From the NCBI GenBank assembly GCA_921293015.1, contig OV121088.1, forward strand, positions 39,804,836-39,868,835: a stretch of DNA of 64,000 bases, written 5' to 3'. The DNA is from Phorcus lineatus. Its lineage: Eukaryota; Mollusca; Gastropoda; Trochida; Trochidae. A program made the position numbers and the translations under genes. Positions 1 through 13,034 of this stretch are shown here, piece by piece. Every line of letters starts with the position of its first letter. Position 1 is the stretch's first letter. The notes under the pieces were generated by a model. It saw only the letters and a list, made by a program, of their open reading frames with translations. It was not told the origin of the DNA and did not search any database.

Positions 1-1780
1 CCTTCTTTCATTTATTCTTTAGGCATCTGTGAAATTTACCATTTCGAGTAAAAGAGTTAAAACTCTGTCTTAAGTCCCTCAAAAAGTTGCCAATTCGTTC
101 GCATTGTAAATAATTGCTTTTAATTCTAATAAAGGTTAAACTGCAACCTTAAATGCAACGTTAGCACAGATTAAAACAAAGCATTATGATCATTTCTATA
201 CATACATGTATGTAACGGAGACTTTGGTAGCACAATTATTATTGGATATCGCAAAAAGAGCTCTTAGCTGAAGATCATCTCACGTATAAGATTCAGAGTG
301 TGACATATCCTTCAGCCCATTATTTTTAGTGCACAAATCGGCACCGAAAAGGCCAATAATAGATGAGGACTTTCGCTGAGTCATACCAGTATTAATGTAG
401 GAGTTTTCACTCACTATGGTTTGCAAGCAATCTTGATGTATCGAAATGAAATATGCTTACGGTTGAAAATGAAAAACATTTATTTAATTCACTCGAAGTG
501 TGATAAGATCATGACATTGCATCAACTAGTTTCTCTTAATAAATTTTCTTTCACCTTTTTTGTCATCATTTTGAAAAGTATTGCTACACGTAAACAATTT
601 TTCTCTGGTAAAAAGGGAATATTACTTTCACCTTTCTTTTTCATCAGTTAGAAAAGTATTGCTACTCGTACCTACTTTTCTCTACTAAAAGGTGAAATTC
701 TTAAGAGTTACGATTTCTAAAAAAACAACTTGGTACTTAACAAATAGAATGGAAGTACGTTGCAGATGAGATGCTGATACACTTTAATTATCAGTAATTT
801 AGGGAGCTTTCTAGGAAACGTTGTTATTATTTTTCTACTTTTTCTCCAATGAATTATTATGTATGAAGGAATTATTGAACCAGTTCAACAAGATTTAAAC
901 CAAAAATCTTATTTCCTAATGGAACCATCAACAAATCAAGACAACATTGAACAAAGTTTTTGTAAAATGATAGTAGATTAGATAAAAGGGTACGTTTTGC
1001 GAAGACATATATGAATTTCGATCACTAACAAAATATTTTCATATTTTTATTAGTAAGTAATGAACCGATAGCATGCAAAAACGTTGTGGTTATTTGATGT
1101 ATGTTTGTATATAAAACGTAAAACTGTATCGAATTATATAAGAGGGATGCTTGTAAACTGCTTGGGGCGACAGCTAGGAATATCTATGATAGCGTCCAAA
1201 GTAAGCAGAAAAAAACGAAGACAAAACATCCTCTATAATTCATCAGTCTTGTTTTGCGTGTAACACTTTAAAGTGATATTGCTTGTACACACAATATTAA
1301 AGCAAAATGTTGTTCATCTCCCCTGTCCGAATTCTACTACAAAAAAAACTTCATCAGAAGCAAGCGATTTCTGTACCCAATATTTATCGATTTCTGTACC
1401 AAATATTTATGACATAATACTCTACATTTACATGAATAATAAGTACTTAGTTATGGAACTTCCCTAAAGCGTAATCTACCTCACGGTATATAAAGGAAAC
1501 CTTCTGTTGCATGGTATGATGATTAGCGATCCATGAAAAATTATGCATTGCATTAAGTAAATCTAAGTAAATGAGGTGGAATGCCACGGTTATCTATACT
1601 GTTAATGCCCTTCTTGGCAAAAGGGATGGCATTAAGGCCCAAAAGCTACATCGGTGTGTTCCTATTCATGGTGTCCACTGGAGATGGGCATACTTATCGA
1701 ACATATTCATACAAGCTTTCAAGCTAAAGCAGTTGATTAACATCTACAAATAGTTGGGAAAGCTTTGATGTAAATCCTTA
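1..1780. other. non-coding stretch, nothing recognised
   Basis: AT-rich DNA with stop codons in every frame and only short chance open frames. Two near-copies of a short motif ('AAAAGTATTGCTAC') lie at about 574 and 651, a small direct repeat. I see no gene, RNA or intact mobile element here. Confidence 0.6.
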
Positions 1781-1792
1781 ATTGTAGAAATA

Positions 1793-1835
1793 CACGACGT
1801 TTCGGAGATTACTTCTCCATCAGAAGGAATGTCCT
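1793..1835 (-). ncRNA. degenerate hammerhead-like ribozyme motif
   Basis: Read on the minus strand, this has CTGAT, then a perfect five-base-pair stem (GGAGA with TCTCC around an AGTAA loop), then GAAACG. This is the order of a hammerhead core (CUGANGA, stem II, GAAA), but the conserved G8 and A9 are missing or absorbed into the stem. A TCCTT before the core can pair with AAGGA about 26 nt after GAAACG as a stem I. No convincing stem III is visible. Hammerheads of this general type sit in Penelope-like retroelements and retrozymes of invertebrates. It is probably an inactive remnant; chance similarity cannot be excluded. Confidence 0.3.
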
Positions 1836-1839
1836 TGAA

Positions 1840-3430
1840 AGCTTTCAACGACAAAGAGTGTGAACTTATGTCTGTTACTCTATTCCATCCCCATCTAAAA
1901 ATCATTGATGCCCATTAGTAGTAGCTCTAACCTAAGTAAACAAGGACTCTATCTCGCTGATATGACTATGTAAACCTGTATTGTAAAACGCTTTGAGTTT
2001 CAGGAATCAAATTATAATCTAATAAATCCTAGATGTGCTGCCTTGTTTCCTTTGATGATAATGTGTTGACATCTTAATATTTTAACTTCACAAACCCATC
2101 ATTTGTTGACTTGGAAAAGAGCTTGACAAGGATCAGAAGTTTTTGTATTGATCGACTTGCAACCCATTCAAACGAGAAGAAAATAACGGCATTCCTGATA
2201 AACGATATTCCTAATAAACATAGCTGACATTAGTCAATCAGTTAAAAAAACATCGACATTATTCTGAAATTCTGAATCCCTATTATAGGTTTGCACAGGA
2301 GGCAGGTTACCGTGCCCCCATTGGATTGACACAATCAGCGATAAGGCATATATATAATAGTTTTAGTTAATAGGGCACTACAAGTATAACTAAAGAGCAT
2401 ATAAAATTATGAACATCACAATAATGAATAGATTAATCAGTCTTCAAACCTTTTCATAAACTACTGACACCCCAAAAATAATATTTGAAGACGGTAAGTA
2501 GATTGCAAAATAGTGTTATTGTAAATCTTGACATGTTAATCTTACTGCAGGTTGAGTCATTAGGTTTTACATCTTATACACGTGAAGTTAATTGTTATAT
2601 TAAGAGTAAATATAGAATAAATCAGTTAACATTGCTGCATTTTAACCACGTTCAAATGTTATTTCAAGTCTCTATGTACCATTACACTCAATACACAGTT
2701 TTGGTTGAAATGATGTGCACTTAAGAAAAACTGTCCTGATATAGCTGACATTTCGTAACTAGATTCAATCATTATTTCCTTTTAAAAAAAGCTGCTTGAG
2801 TCCCCCCAAAAACACTTTAAAAACTTCACAGGTAATTAAGTATGCACTTACATTCCTTGAAGCAACAAATGCAGTGATTCGATAGCTGTATTGTGCAAAA
2901 AGTGACCGGGAATTAGTTGCCTGCAGATATTTAATCAACCACTTGAGGGCAACAGCGCACATTCAAGTTATATCAATAGCCAATTATGTTTGAAGAGCGC
3001 AAATGTCCAGATCAGGAAAAGTATTTTCCCCATTAAGTTTATTAAAGCTTGTTTTCTGAAGAAGTTGTTATTATCAATTAACATCTACCCAGTTAGTGTT
3101 TAGAATGAAAAGAAGGTCAGGGTATGTGTCAAAATAATGTTAAATGTTAATCGTGATAAGGGATATGAGGGAATGTGAAGAAATAGCTTGTGTAAGAAAA
3201 TGTAAATAATATTGAAGTATTATTCCATAACTTGACTTTTGTATTCTTTTAAGAGAATTTTATAATGTATTTTTGGGGGAATGAAAAAAAAAACAATCAT
3301 ACTTTTCTAAAAGGTCTGCATTCCTATTACATTATAAAGTTCCATCTCATCAATAAGTTACGTATCATACCAAAAGAGCTTTTGCTCTTTACAAATTGTC
3401 AATAAAGACAATTCAAAATTCATCCTGTGA
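1840..3430. other. non-coding stretch, nothing recognised
   Basis: AT-rich with short chance open frames only. I could not assign any conserved protein, RNA or transposon end here. Confidence 0.55.
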
Positions 3431-3650
3431 TAATCTAAGGGCACGCGATGTCTATTTTTAACAGCCATTACAAAAATGCGAATTAATGAATCTATATAAA
3501 TATAATGAAATCACATATACACAAAAGCTGTCAGTTCTGGAGATACACATTGTTGTGTATCATTGATAAGGAATTCAATAACACATATTTGATGTAGTAT
3601 ATATTTGATAATGTAAGGGCACACGATGTCTATTTATATTAAAGCAATAC
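3419..3650 (+). repeat. two-copy direct repeat (about 180 bp apart)
   Basis: The motif 'AAGGGCACGCGATGTCTATT' near 3438 recurs near 3615 as 'AAGGGCACACGATGTCTATT', each preceded by TGATAAT(C/G)T. Similarity fades beyond about 40 bp. It is a short old duplication of unknown origin. Confidence 0.55.
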
Positions 3651-5400
3651 AAGAAAAAACTGCAAGGTCAGTTATTCTAAAACATATCTTAAAATAGTTT
3701 TCATGATGTGTGAATATATTATATAAACTTCAAGAAAAAAATTACAATCATTTAAAGAAATGATTAAATATAATTTGCAACGAATTAATGAATGGATTAA
3801 TCATGGACAAATTGTGCTCAAATGGTGCAGACTAAAAGTTTTTTAATTTGTTTATTCAAGACCGGTAATATAAAAAATGAGTATCATTCTCTATTAGCAT
3901 ATCCGACCTACAGCTTCTTCGAAAACAGTTTACAAAGATACTTACTTTATTACCGTATTCTTAATAGATTTAACCTCTCGCTATCTAATAATAACATTGG
4001 AATGTTTAAACATGTTAATTTTTAAACTATAAGCTGGGTCGATAACATATTAACTGTATCAAACAGAGTCTGATCCTCCCAAGGATTCTGTACCCACGAT
4101 TCTAACTTTCGATGGAAATCAGTTCAGATGAGATAACAGAAATAGAACTCTTGAATTGACAGATGGCAAATAATCTGGGACCATGGTGCTACCCAGTAAC
4201 TGAAATGAATTATCTGTTATTATATTGGCTTCTTATTGTTATTCCAAAAAATAACTGATCTATGGATCCATATCTCCCGAGGAAGATGTCGACCAAGGAT
4301 AAAGAACATGTGATATTCTTTAGAGATATACATTATATAAATGTAAGTGCATTCGTATAGTAGTTGTCGAACTGTCGAGTTTTAGAATCTCAATCTTTGG
4401 CTGACAAATTTGTTATACCTGCATGGTAAAAAAAAACTAAGGATGACCATGGTGCATCACCTCATCAATAAATCACTAACAGACATATATGGTTGAACTT
4501 TTTTTGTAGTTCTCTTTAAACAGAAAGAACATAAGTCATAACATCTTGACCTAAGTTCTGTTTGTGTTGCAGAATTTGCAGTTTATAAAGCCTTTATTAT
4601 CCAACTATTGCCTTTTTACAGTGTTCTTAGATTTAAGTAATATTTTTGAATCGATGTACAGAATTGTCAGTATGGTTTTGCAGTTGCTGCAATTGATAAA
4701 CCATTAGATAAGTATTCATTTCTAGCTTTAAATACAACACTGAGGACATTTTTATATCATATATATTTATTAACATCAAGATAGATATAGGTACCGTTGG
4801 ATAAGATTTTTAAAAAATCATATTTAAGAATAGAAAAGGCATTGAGTGAGTTCTGGTTTTAAACGAGACAACATTAAAGGAAACAGAAATTATTTTGTAC
4901 TGCAGAATACTTTTCTTACATAATCACACACTTCCTACACTGTCACACTTTAACCTTTCAATTATTTGGTCTGACGTTTTGCAGTTGTAGGGTGCAAAGG
5001 GAATGAAGCATTAAAAAAATATATACTGAAAAAGTATGAAATGTAAAAGGAAATCGAATTATCTCAGAACTCTGCTGGGAAAGACGAACTTGCACACATT
5101 TGTGTCTTTGCTTTAGATCAATTATATTTGAATGATAACATTCGTCGAACAAACTTTCTGGAACTTCATTATGCGTACATGTAGGTCTAATGCATGTCGT
5201 TAAAGTAGCAAGGACTTTTCAATATGTAAGTAATCAACATATCCTAATGTAATATTATTTCGTAAAAGATAAAATCTAAACCAGTTGGTAGCTGCTACGT
5301 TTAGTGTTTAGATTAGAACTTTTCACCATATCTTAGGATTTAAAGATATTAAGATGTTTAGTTTTTCAACAAACATCTACATGGAATTTATTGTGTCAGT
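3650..5400. other. non-coding stretch, nothing recognised
   Basis: No convincing coding potential or known repeat ends. Open frames here are short and show no conserved motif. Confidence 0.5.
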
Positions 5401-5402
5401 GG

Positions 5403-5705
5403 TGCAATGCTTTTGACTCTTAGGAGGTTTCAGTATCGGCCAGTTGACACGACGGCATATTCGTAATCTTCCGTGACAAGTTGGTGTCGGGATGTTTATT
5501 GCTGTACTATGAAGCATACACTTAGTTCATCCAAATTGCATTCATTTATTGGTGTGAGTGATGCTTCTCTGTAGACTCATGGGAGGTTTCAGTACCAGCC
5601 AGGAGTCAAGACAGAATATTATTGTCCTTCTCTGTTCATGTAGTGAAGTTTACTGCTGTACTTGAATATACGCATACATGTTAGTCAAGTTAGTTCAAAT
5701 TATTC
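5403..5705 (+). repeat. imperfect tandem duplication, two units of about 150-160 bp
   Basis: The first unit (from about 5403) contains GGAGGTTTCAGTA, then GGCCAG, TTTATTGCTGTACT, GCATACA and TTCAAATT-like blocks. The same blocks recur in the same order in the second unit from about 5553 (GGGAGGTTTCAGTA, AGCCAG, TTTACTGCTGTACT, GCATACATG, GTTCAAATT). The offset is about 159 bp. The units are clearly diverged, so the duplication is old. No open frame is shared. Confidence 0.65.
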
Positions 5706-5709
5706 CAAC

Positions 5710-8700
5710 CCAGCTATCTTTTTAATAGGTAATTGTTTAATTCGATCTGTCGTTGATCAGTCTTCCCTGTATATTTTCCGTTTTAAAGTTATTTGTATAC
5801 TGCAGTTTGTTATGGTTCGATGTTTATTGGTATGTTGTACAGTTATGGTAATTAAGATAATTAGCTGAGATAGTGAAAATAAGTAAAAACTTTGGACAAA
5901 ACTAAGGAAACCAATGTTAGCCACTGATAAAGTATGAATAACTAGCCAGGTTGATATTGATACACATAGTACATTAATGAATATTTAAGGCCATGTATTG
6001 AAACATAACTCAAACTAGCTACATATAGGAGATGAATTCCTATCAATATACAACTGGTATCGCAGGGTTGCAACAACGAACAAAGTGCTTATAAATACTG
6101 TAATTTCACAATGATATATAAAATTAAACTATTATCACATTCTAACTTATCATAAATTTTTCTGTCAGCCAAATAACATCATCACGATCAATGTAGGAAT
6201 ACGAAATCAATAACTTTATAATGTGTTAAATACCTCACAAGCAAGGTATAACACTGAGGAGTTTTAGGTTCATATCAATAACAGATTTATAGTTGCAGAC
6301 TAAATGATTCAACAGTAATCTATAACGAAATCTTCATGTATTGCCTGTAAAGCGCAATCTAATGTGTACATCTGAGTAATCAAAGCCTGCTGTTGCGATG
6401 CCCGATTTTGAATTTTATTTTAATTTATGTGTCAAAACGAGGTTTCTACCATTCTGAAACTTAAATTATAAAGAAGGCATATTGGTAAACGAATGTAATA
6501 TTCAGTTTTAATTAGTTTAATCCTTTCTTTCTTGTCACCGTACAATACAGTAGCAATATTCGTATCACGGTAACAAAGTGGATAGAAAAATTAGAGAACT
6601 TTACGACTAATGTTATTGATGCAGTTACAGGAATTGGCCTAAGACGAACGATGTCTATAAATCAAATTCTTATCATTTTAATATCTGAAGGTATTCAATA
6701 CCAAGCCACATCCATCATCTTGAAACATTTGCTTCTGTGCTTGTTACGACAAATGTCATTTAAGTCTCTTTGTGATGAGACATCAATCCTTATTCTCTAC
6801 ATTTCTGTTTGCTCTGGCCTATAGAGAATAATTACATGCTACTTCGAATCTCTAGTGCTTTCATTTATCAATATTTACATACAAAAGTATTACTCATCGT
6901 TTGTTATTCGTATATTATACTTTACATAGTATACTCATCGTTTGTTCACCTTGCCATAATATTTATCTTCTATGCATAATGCATGCAATCTAAATATTTA
7001 ATCAGAATGGGTACTAGACCAGATAATGTCCAGACACTTATGTATACATTTAAACAGTCATGGCGATGTAAACATTGGATGATGAATATGATAACCGAAG
7101 AGCATGATAATATAATAACCCATCAATCTGTCGCCTTGATCATCACTAACATACTGACATACAAAATTTGCACATTTAAGATTTCTACGAGTAAAGTAAT
7201 TATTTCAATTTTACTCAGTGAATTTTGACAGTAAATAGCTTTTGAAAAAATCAGTTTTAACAGGAACACAAGCAATTCAGGCTATTTCGACAAAAGCAAA
7301 TGAATATCATTTTTATGGTTCAGTTTAGTTCTTTAGTGCATTTATATAGTCCTTGCAACACTACTGATGAAGAAACAGTAAAACAAATCAGTTAATTAGC
7401 ACATATTTATATTGCAAGGCTACTGATAAATGAAATCAGTGTGTTAGTCTATACTGATGAATGACCCGAACAACTACAAGTCTACACACTATGTTATTTA
7501 TTTGCCCGAAACGAATGAAATCATTATGTTACCATAATGACCGGCATCCTAAACGTATTTAGTTCAATATTGTCCGACAAGGATATTCAGATGTACAGTG
7601 ACAGAAGACTATTTGAAATTGAATTCAATCACCCTACTCGATCGGAAATTCGTAATTGGATATCAAGAGACGGCAATGAATGGAATAGTAGGAACCTCTA
7701 GTAGTTAGATATTTAGATATTGAGAAGATAATATTCAAATCCTTTATTTAGATCTAATGATTGATAATTTAATAAGTTTTAGAGGAAGCAAAATTAAATA
7801 TATTTATACTTTTTATAAACAAAACTATCACGCTTTTGGCGTAAATCTTTTGACTGTTTCAAGTTAAATTTGAAATAAGGTTTTGTAGCCTATAATGTTT
7901 TTGTGAAAAAGTATAGCTGATCTTTTTATCCAGTTAGATGTAGATTAGTGATAGTCTTACTTATTGACTCTATGTTAGTGAGGTTCACAATGGTTCAAAA
8001 CGATCGACGCCAAATTAGATCTGATGGATATCAACAGTGACCGATGACCGTTCCCGGGAGTATTGGAGCTATTCTATGACTGTAATTAACAACCTGAATA
8101 TAAATAGGTCAATGTTCATCGTGAATTCAGGAATAAATCAATGGTTATGACAGGAATGTCAGTGATGACAGAAATAACCCTCTGTCCTTAGTGCGGACAA
8201 TATGTGAGATAAGAATCAGTAATGTATCACTTTCAAAAGGAGACCGCCTTAATCTCATTCTCATTAATGCTTGGTTTCCATGGATCCGATCAAAAAACAT
8301 TATTCAATATTTGGAAATGATGTTGAACATTATTTGTTTCGAGTGTTAGTAACAGGGGTTTTAACTAATTAGGGGATTCAAATTGCGCTGTTTTCCATCC
8401 AAACGATTGCTGAAAGCACAGTTCTGGCTCCTCTAGTAGTAATGCTTTGGGAAGAAATGAGTCTTCAATTATGACCTGAAGACAGCTAAAGACGCTAAAC
8501 TCCGTGGAGTAATAGCTAAAGCTTTCAGCAACAAACAATCATAAAATGCCGAGCCATTACGACCATTTTAGAATGAATAATGTAAGATTAGAAAAACAAA
8601 ACTACAGGCAAAAAAAGCGGTGAATTCCAGTGTGTTTTTGTCCGAACGACCTCCAGGAGTCTTTATGAAAGTGTCTTGTCAGAATTAGAATACATTACGT

Positions 8701-9235
8701 AACGATTAAGTAGTTCTACTTAACAGTTTTCTCATTCAGACATTTCTAGGAGCCGTGGCACGTTTTTAAAGGTTTATTTCGTGTCACTTCCCCCTTAAAA
8801 TCATCGGTTTATGTCAAATCTTTTATCTTCAGATGGACAAAATATATCATGGCTCTACTCGATCTTCCGTAGATGTAAAGGTAATAATAAATTATCCATT
8901 GAACAATTGGCGGCCATATTTTATGTGATCACCTTTTAATTATTTGAAGTAGGGAAATTGATTTGCAAGGAAAACATATGGTATGTTCGTTTTTTAACCT
9001 ACTTCTTTTGATTATTAAAACATTGTCTTGCAATTGGGAACATTTGTTTTTGTTTCAGCGAGATCACCTTACTAATTTAAAAAGAACGTCCTATTGCCCC
9101 TTTAAACACAATAATAAAACCTCTGTCTTTAGAGTTAGGCTGACACATGTTCCCGCCCCGATATACGACGATGAAAAGGGTCAATTTCTTATCGATTTCA
9201 AGGTTGCACAGATCCCTAGCGTCTATTACTAAAAG
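5710..9235. other. non-coding stretch, nothing recognised
   Basis: Uniformly AT-rich. A frame of 89 codons at 8963-9232 has no recognisable motif and overlaps an equally long antisense frame, so I treat both as chance. No RNA gene or transposon ends were seen. Confidence 0.5.
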
Positions 9236-9242
9236 ATATTGT

Positions 9243-9680
9243 GGCCAATCAGAGGTAAACATATATGATAAAATCAAGGTTTTGACTACACAGAGTGCAT
9301 GCTAACACTTTCAATTGTTATCGATGAGTCTCTTCTCTCTCTTTCTCTCTCCCAACAGAGCTTCCTATACAACATCTGTCTTAATACGAAGGTTTCTCGG
9401 GCATTCGGCAGTTCCCCCCACCGGCGCAGTATTGCAACTTAACTACCATGCATTATTTCAGCCAATGAAAACATCGAAATGCATTGAATAACATATTCGT
9501 TGTCACATAGGCCTATGCATTGATGCAGTCGCAAAATGAGGCGTACTCAACGTTGAAGGTGCATATTCGAATAAAATTTATCTTTTCGAAAGCTTGCGGA
9601 AATAACTTAAACCATTTGAATGATAACTTTCGAAACGGCGTCGCTGATTGCACAACTAACTTTGATTGCATCCAATCAGC
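9243..9680. promoter_or_regulatory. cluster of CCAAT boxes in a GC-richer patch
   Basis: Three CCAAT motifs with good NF-Y context lie within about 430 bp: GGCCAATCAGAGG near 9242, CAGCCAATGAAA near 9459 and ATCCAATCAGCG near 9669. A CT-rich microsatellite (about 9332-9353) and a CpG-richer patch lie between them. This resembles a proximal promoter or enhancer, but there is no adjacent credible first exon and no clear TATA box. The function is inference only. Confidence 0.25.
9332..9353 (+). repeat. CT-rich microsatellite
   Basis: Short imperfect (CT)n/(TCTTTC) tract, visible directly. Confidence 0.8.
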
Positions 9681-9734
9681 GTTCTACATTTCTAGACCAA
9701 GATACCTTCGAAGCAAGACAGATGTTGTATAGGA

Positions 9735-12567
9735 ATTCATGACAGAGCTACTTCTGTTGGGAGGGATGTCTGTAGATATGTTCTGACCATGTGTGATACA
9801 ACGATAAAGTAAACTACATTAGTTGTAGAATAAAATATTTCCATTTTTAAAAAAATCTAATTCTGAAATAATCCTATCTTGCGAAATTTTATTACTGAGC
9901 GAGTACGGTATTGTCATCAAGTTAAATAGCTTAGAGGTTATCAGTTCTATACCTCTTCAACCATGATATTGATCGTCGCCTATCAGAGTACACTTACACA
10001 ATCGATCCTGGGGTTCACCATGATGACTTCTCGACAGTGTATTGTTTATATAATATTCTGTCAATATCTCATCAACGAAGATAAAGAAACATGGTTTTAA
10101 CGCTTGAGCAGTGTACGTGTACATGTAGTCTCACAATTTCAACTTCTGGAGAACAACGGAAAGAGATAAGTTAATGACTGCCTTATGTCCGATCCATTTC
10201 ATTACCCTCATAGTCTAATGTCGGAGCATGATTACCTAGTTTAACATATAGAGTACAAATATCTCTCTCGCTCTGGTATTATTGATTTCACTATCATTTT
10301 ATCATATGCCAAACTCATTATATAATGGTATCTCTATGTTCATCTTTTCGTAATATCACTGTTCATGGATATGGTAAAATATTGGTTATCTGTTCAAATC
10401 TAGTATATGAATATTACGAACCAATATACATGGATTGGATGAGTATGGCTGTTCATCTTTCCTCTATCTGGGTTATCAGACAAAATGCAATAAAATGTTA
10501 CGTCAAAGGGCATAAAAATCATATTATGATACTCTATTACTGAACCTGCATCAAAACAGTATTGAATGTGAAATATATACTCATGCAGAATCATATATAA
10601 GTCTATGAGTTTAACCCTTCAGTATGACATGGACTGTCGTGACAGTCTCTCTTTTGAAGACCAATGGACAGCTTTACATCTTGTTTGTTATATTCCATCT
10701 CTATCTTTAAATTAAAGGTTGAATGGCATAAGAAGTAGCTATAAACATACATTAAAGGATTTCACCTTGTGATAATAGTCTTAATACATAGCCGACCAAA
10801 TATATAATAATCGAATAATAACCAACTACCCCTAAGTTTTTGAAATTCGATTGTATTGTGCTAGTTATTTATTTTTAGTTATAGTGGTTGTACAGATACG
10901 CAAGTTCAAAGTCTTGATCTCTACGCCTAAGTCAGGACTTCCTGACCTCAAACAAAAAATATTATTTGTGAGCCATTAGATAAATGGTGACTCTTGAAAA
11001 TAAATTGGTCTATGAATGAAAGAAGTTCTCTCTCAAAATGAAGATAAATAGAAGGGGGTGGGATTTATTAATGTTAAAATGTTTTCCTTCGGTATGATTT
11101 TAATTTCCCTTAAGTTACCTTTACAATATATTTTTACTGATTGGATTCGTCATCTTTTGATGACTCTTCTTTGTAGGTAGTTTTGCCAGCCATTTCCGCC
11201 AATTGCAGTTTAAGTGCAACCGCCAATTAAATATGTGATGAATAGTACGAAAACCAATTCAGAAAACTGAGGTGAGCAATAACACATAACTGTTAAGAAG
11301 ATAAGATATGACCAAGTAATTTTTTCACAATTTAATTTCTGTACATTCGGTTATTGTTCTAAACTGGTTAAATTATGAAACTTTATGTTGAACGTTCGAA
11401 TTAAGTTTCCAGTTTATGACATGCAATATGCAACATGTATGTGTAACCAGTTTCATGATTTTGAAGGTTACCCTCATGACAGAATCGGCCGAAACTATAT
11501 CCGTTAGTTAATATACTAAAACATAGCGAATACAATGTGTACTGATTCCACCCCATTTTTGTAATCTCACATATATAGAGAGATGATTATCTGATAGTAA
11601 TGGGTAATTATCTACTGATTGAATGAGGTTGGTTTTATATTAAGTTGAGGTCGTCGCGTATTCTTTATGAATGTGTGCGGTCTTTCTCATGCATGTGTAC
11701 GGTTTCTCCAGAAGCAGAACTTTTTTCAAGAGAATCAATAATGTAGTTTGAACAAAGGTACACGCGAATGTAAGTCGGATATACACTTATTATAACTCAC
11801 AGTAATATGAACCTTTACCATTCATATGATTTGATAACAATATTTGGGACACTAAAGACTCTAAACACACATTCCAAAATCCGATATCAATTGTCGTTTT
11901 AGAATTGTTTTTCTTCTATTTGTAAACTAATGTTAGAAATCCATTTGGGAAATATCTGCTCTTATCTTTTTTCACAATCTTGTTTTCAGTCTTACAAAAA
12001 ATCAATGCCAAATCGGCCAATTATTCAGCTGCTTGTCGACTGAAGGAAATCTTTATTTTTTACCAAAACCACTCAGCAAAGTTCTCAAGTTATTTGTCTG
12101 GAAAAACATCATTTGCCGTCTTAGAATAGCTGTAGGAAAGTTTATCCTTGAATCACCCTCGAATGCAAATTTAGTCACTTTAGTTAACATATAGAAATAT
12201 GTATATGTTACAACGACGTTGCGAAATATGAAGGCTTGTTGTGCTTATATTGCTAGAACGTGAATAGATTGACGTCTGCATAAAAGAAGTACAAAAGAAA
12301 AAAAGAACTACCAACAAAGACGATATTCTTTCAGAGCTTCTAAGTACCAATTATTAATAGAAGTCCTATGAAAAAGCAGCTTTTTTCCATATCATATATG
12401 TCATCATTTGACTTAATTGTTTCTAATTAAAATGTCAGTGTCGTATCTTATGTCTGAGTTACTGTAGAAAACACGTCGACCCCCAACTCTTTCACTCACT
12501 CAATCGTGAGTGGGCGAAGGGAAAAGGGAAATGGTTGTTTTTGTGAAAGACGAGATTGTCTGCTTCA
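9735..12567. other. non-coding stretch, nothing recognised
   Basis: No coding exon or mobile element recognised. Two open frames at 10325-10594 overlap on opposite strands with no motif, and are treated as chance. Confidence 0.5.
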
Positions 12568-13032
12568 TTAAAGAGCCACTCCGTGAGTTTTTGCCAAACT
12601 TAATCAATGGTGTCATTTGATCGCGAAGTATCGACTGTTACCAAATATACACATGTTAAAGCTTATTGATTTTATACATTGACAATATGATGGTAGAACG
12701 TCGCAATTATGATCGAAAAACAGACAGTGGCGCGCGTCAAATAGTCAAACGTAATTTTGGAGACTTATCTAAAACAGCCAGTATGGCAGTTAGGAGTTGA
12801 TAGCATTTGTTAGGTTATATAACTAATATTCATGTATATTGGAAGTGATATCTACACCTCTGTGCATTTATAAGGCTGTTCTGAGATTTTCATGGAAAAC
12901 CAGCGTTTGTCATATATATGTCTTTCGGACATGAAAAGTTAAGATGTTTTGATTTTATATCACCACATATGACATTTAGGTTCGTATCAAAGGTAAATAA
13001 TATGTTATGAAAATAACGGAGTGGTTCTTTAA
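12568..13032. mobile_element. MITE with TTAA ends (piggyBac/Kolobok-like non-autonomous element)
   Basis: The left end reads TTAAAGAGCCACTCCGT. The right end, reverse-complemented, reads TTAAAGAACCACTCCGT, so 16 of 17 bases match as a terminal inverted repeat. The span is 465 bp with no open frame, typical of a miniature inverted-repeat element. The TTAA at each end is either the target-site duplication or part of the inverted repeat. TTAA target duplications are known for the piggyBac and Kolobok superfamilies; the family here is inferred only from that. No homologous copy occurs elsewhere in the window. Confidence 0.75.
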
Positions 13033-13034
13033 GA

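Noticed and set aside
8963-9277. 89-codon plus frame with an internal TTTGTTTCAG acceptor-like site
   Set aside because: There is no recognisable domain, an antisense frame of similar length overlaps it, and no second copy exists to test selection.
10766-10782. CCTTGTGATAAT match to the leader exon (CCTTGTGATAATGTC)
   Set aside because: Only 12 bases match, with no surrounding similarity, hydrophobic frame or donor site.
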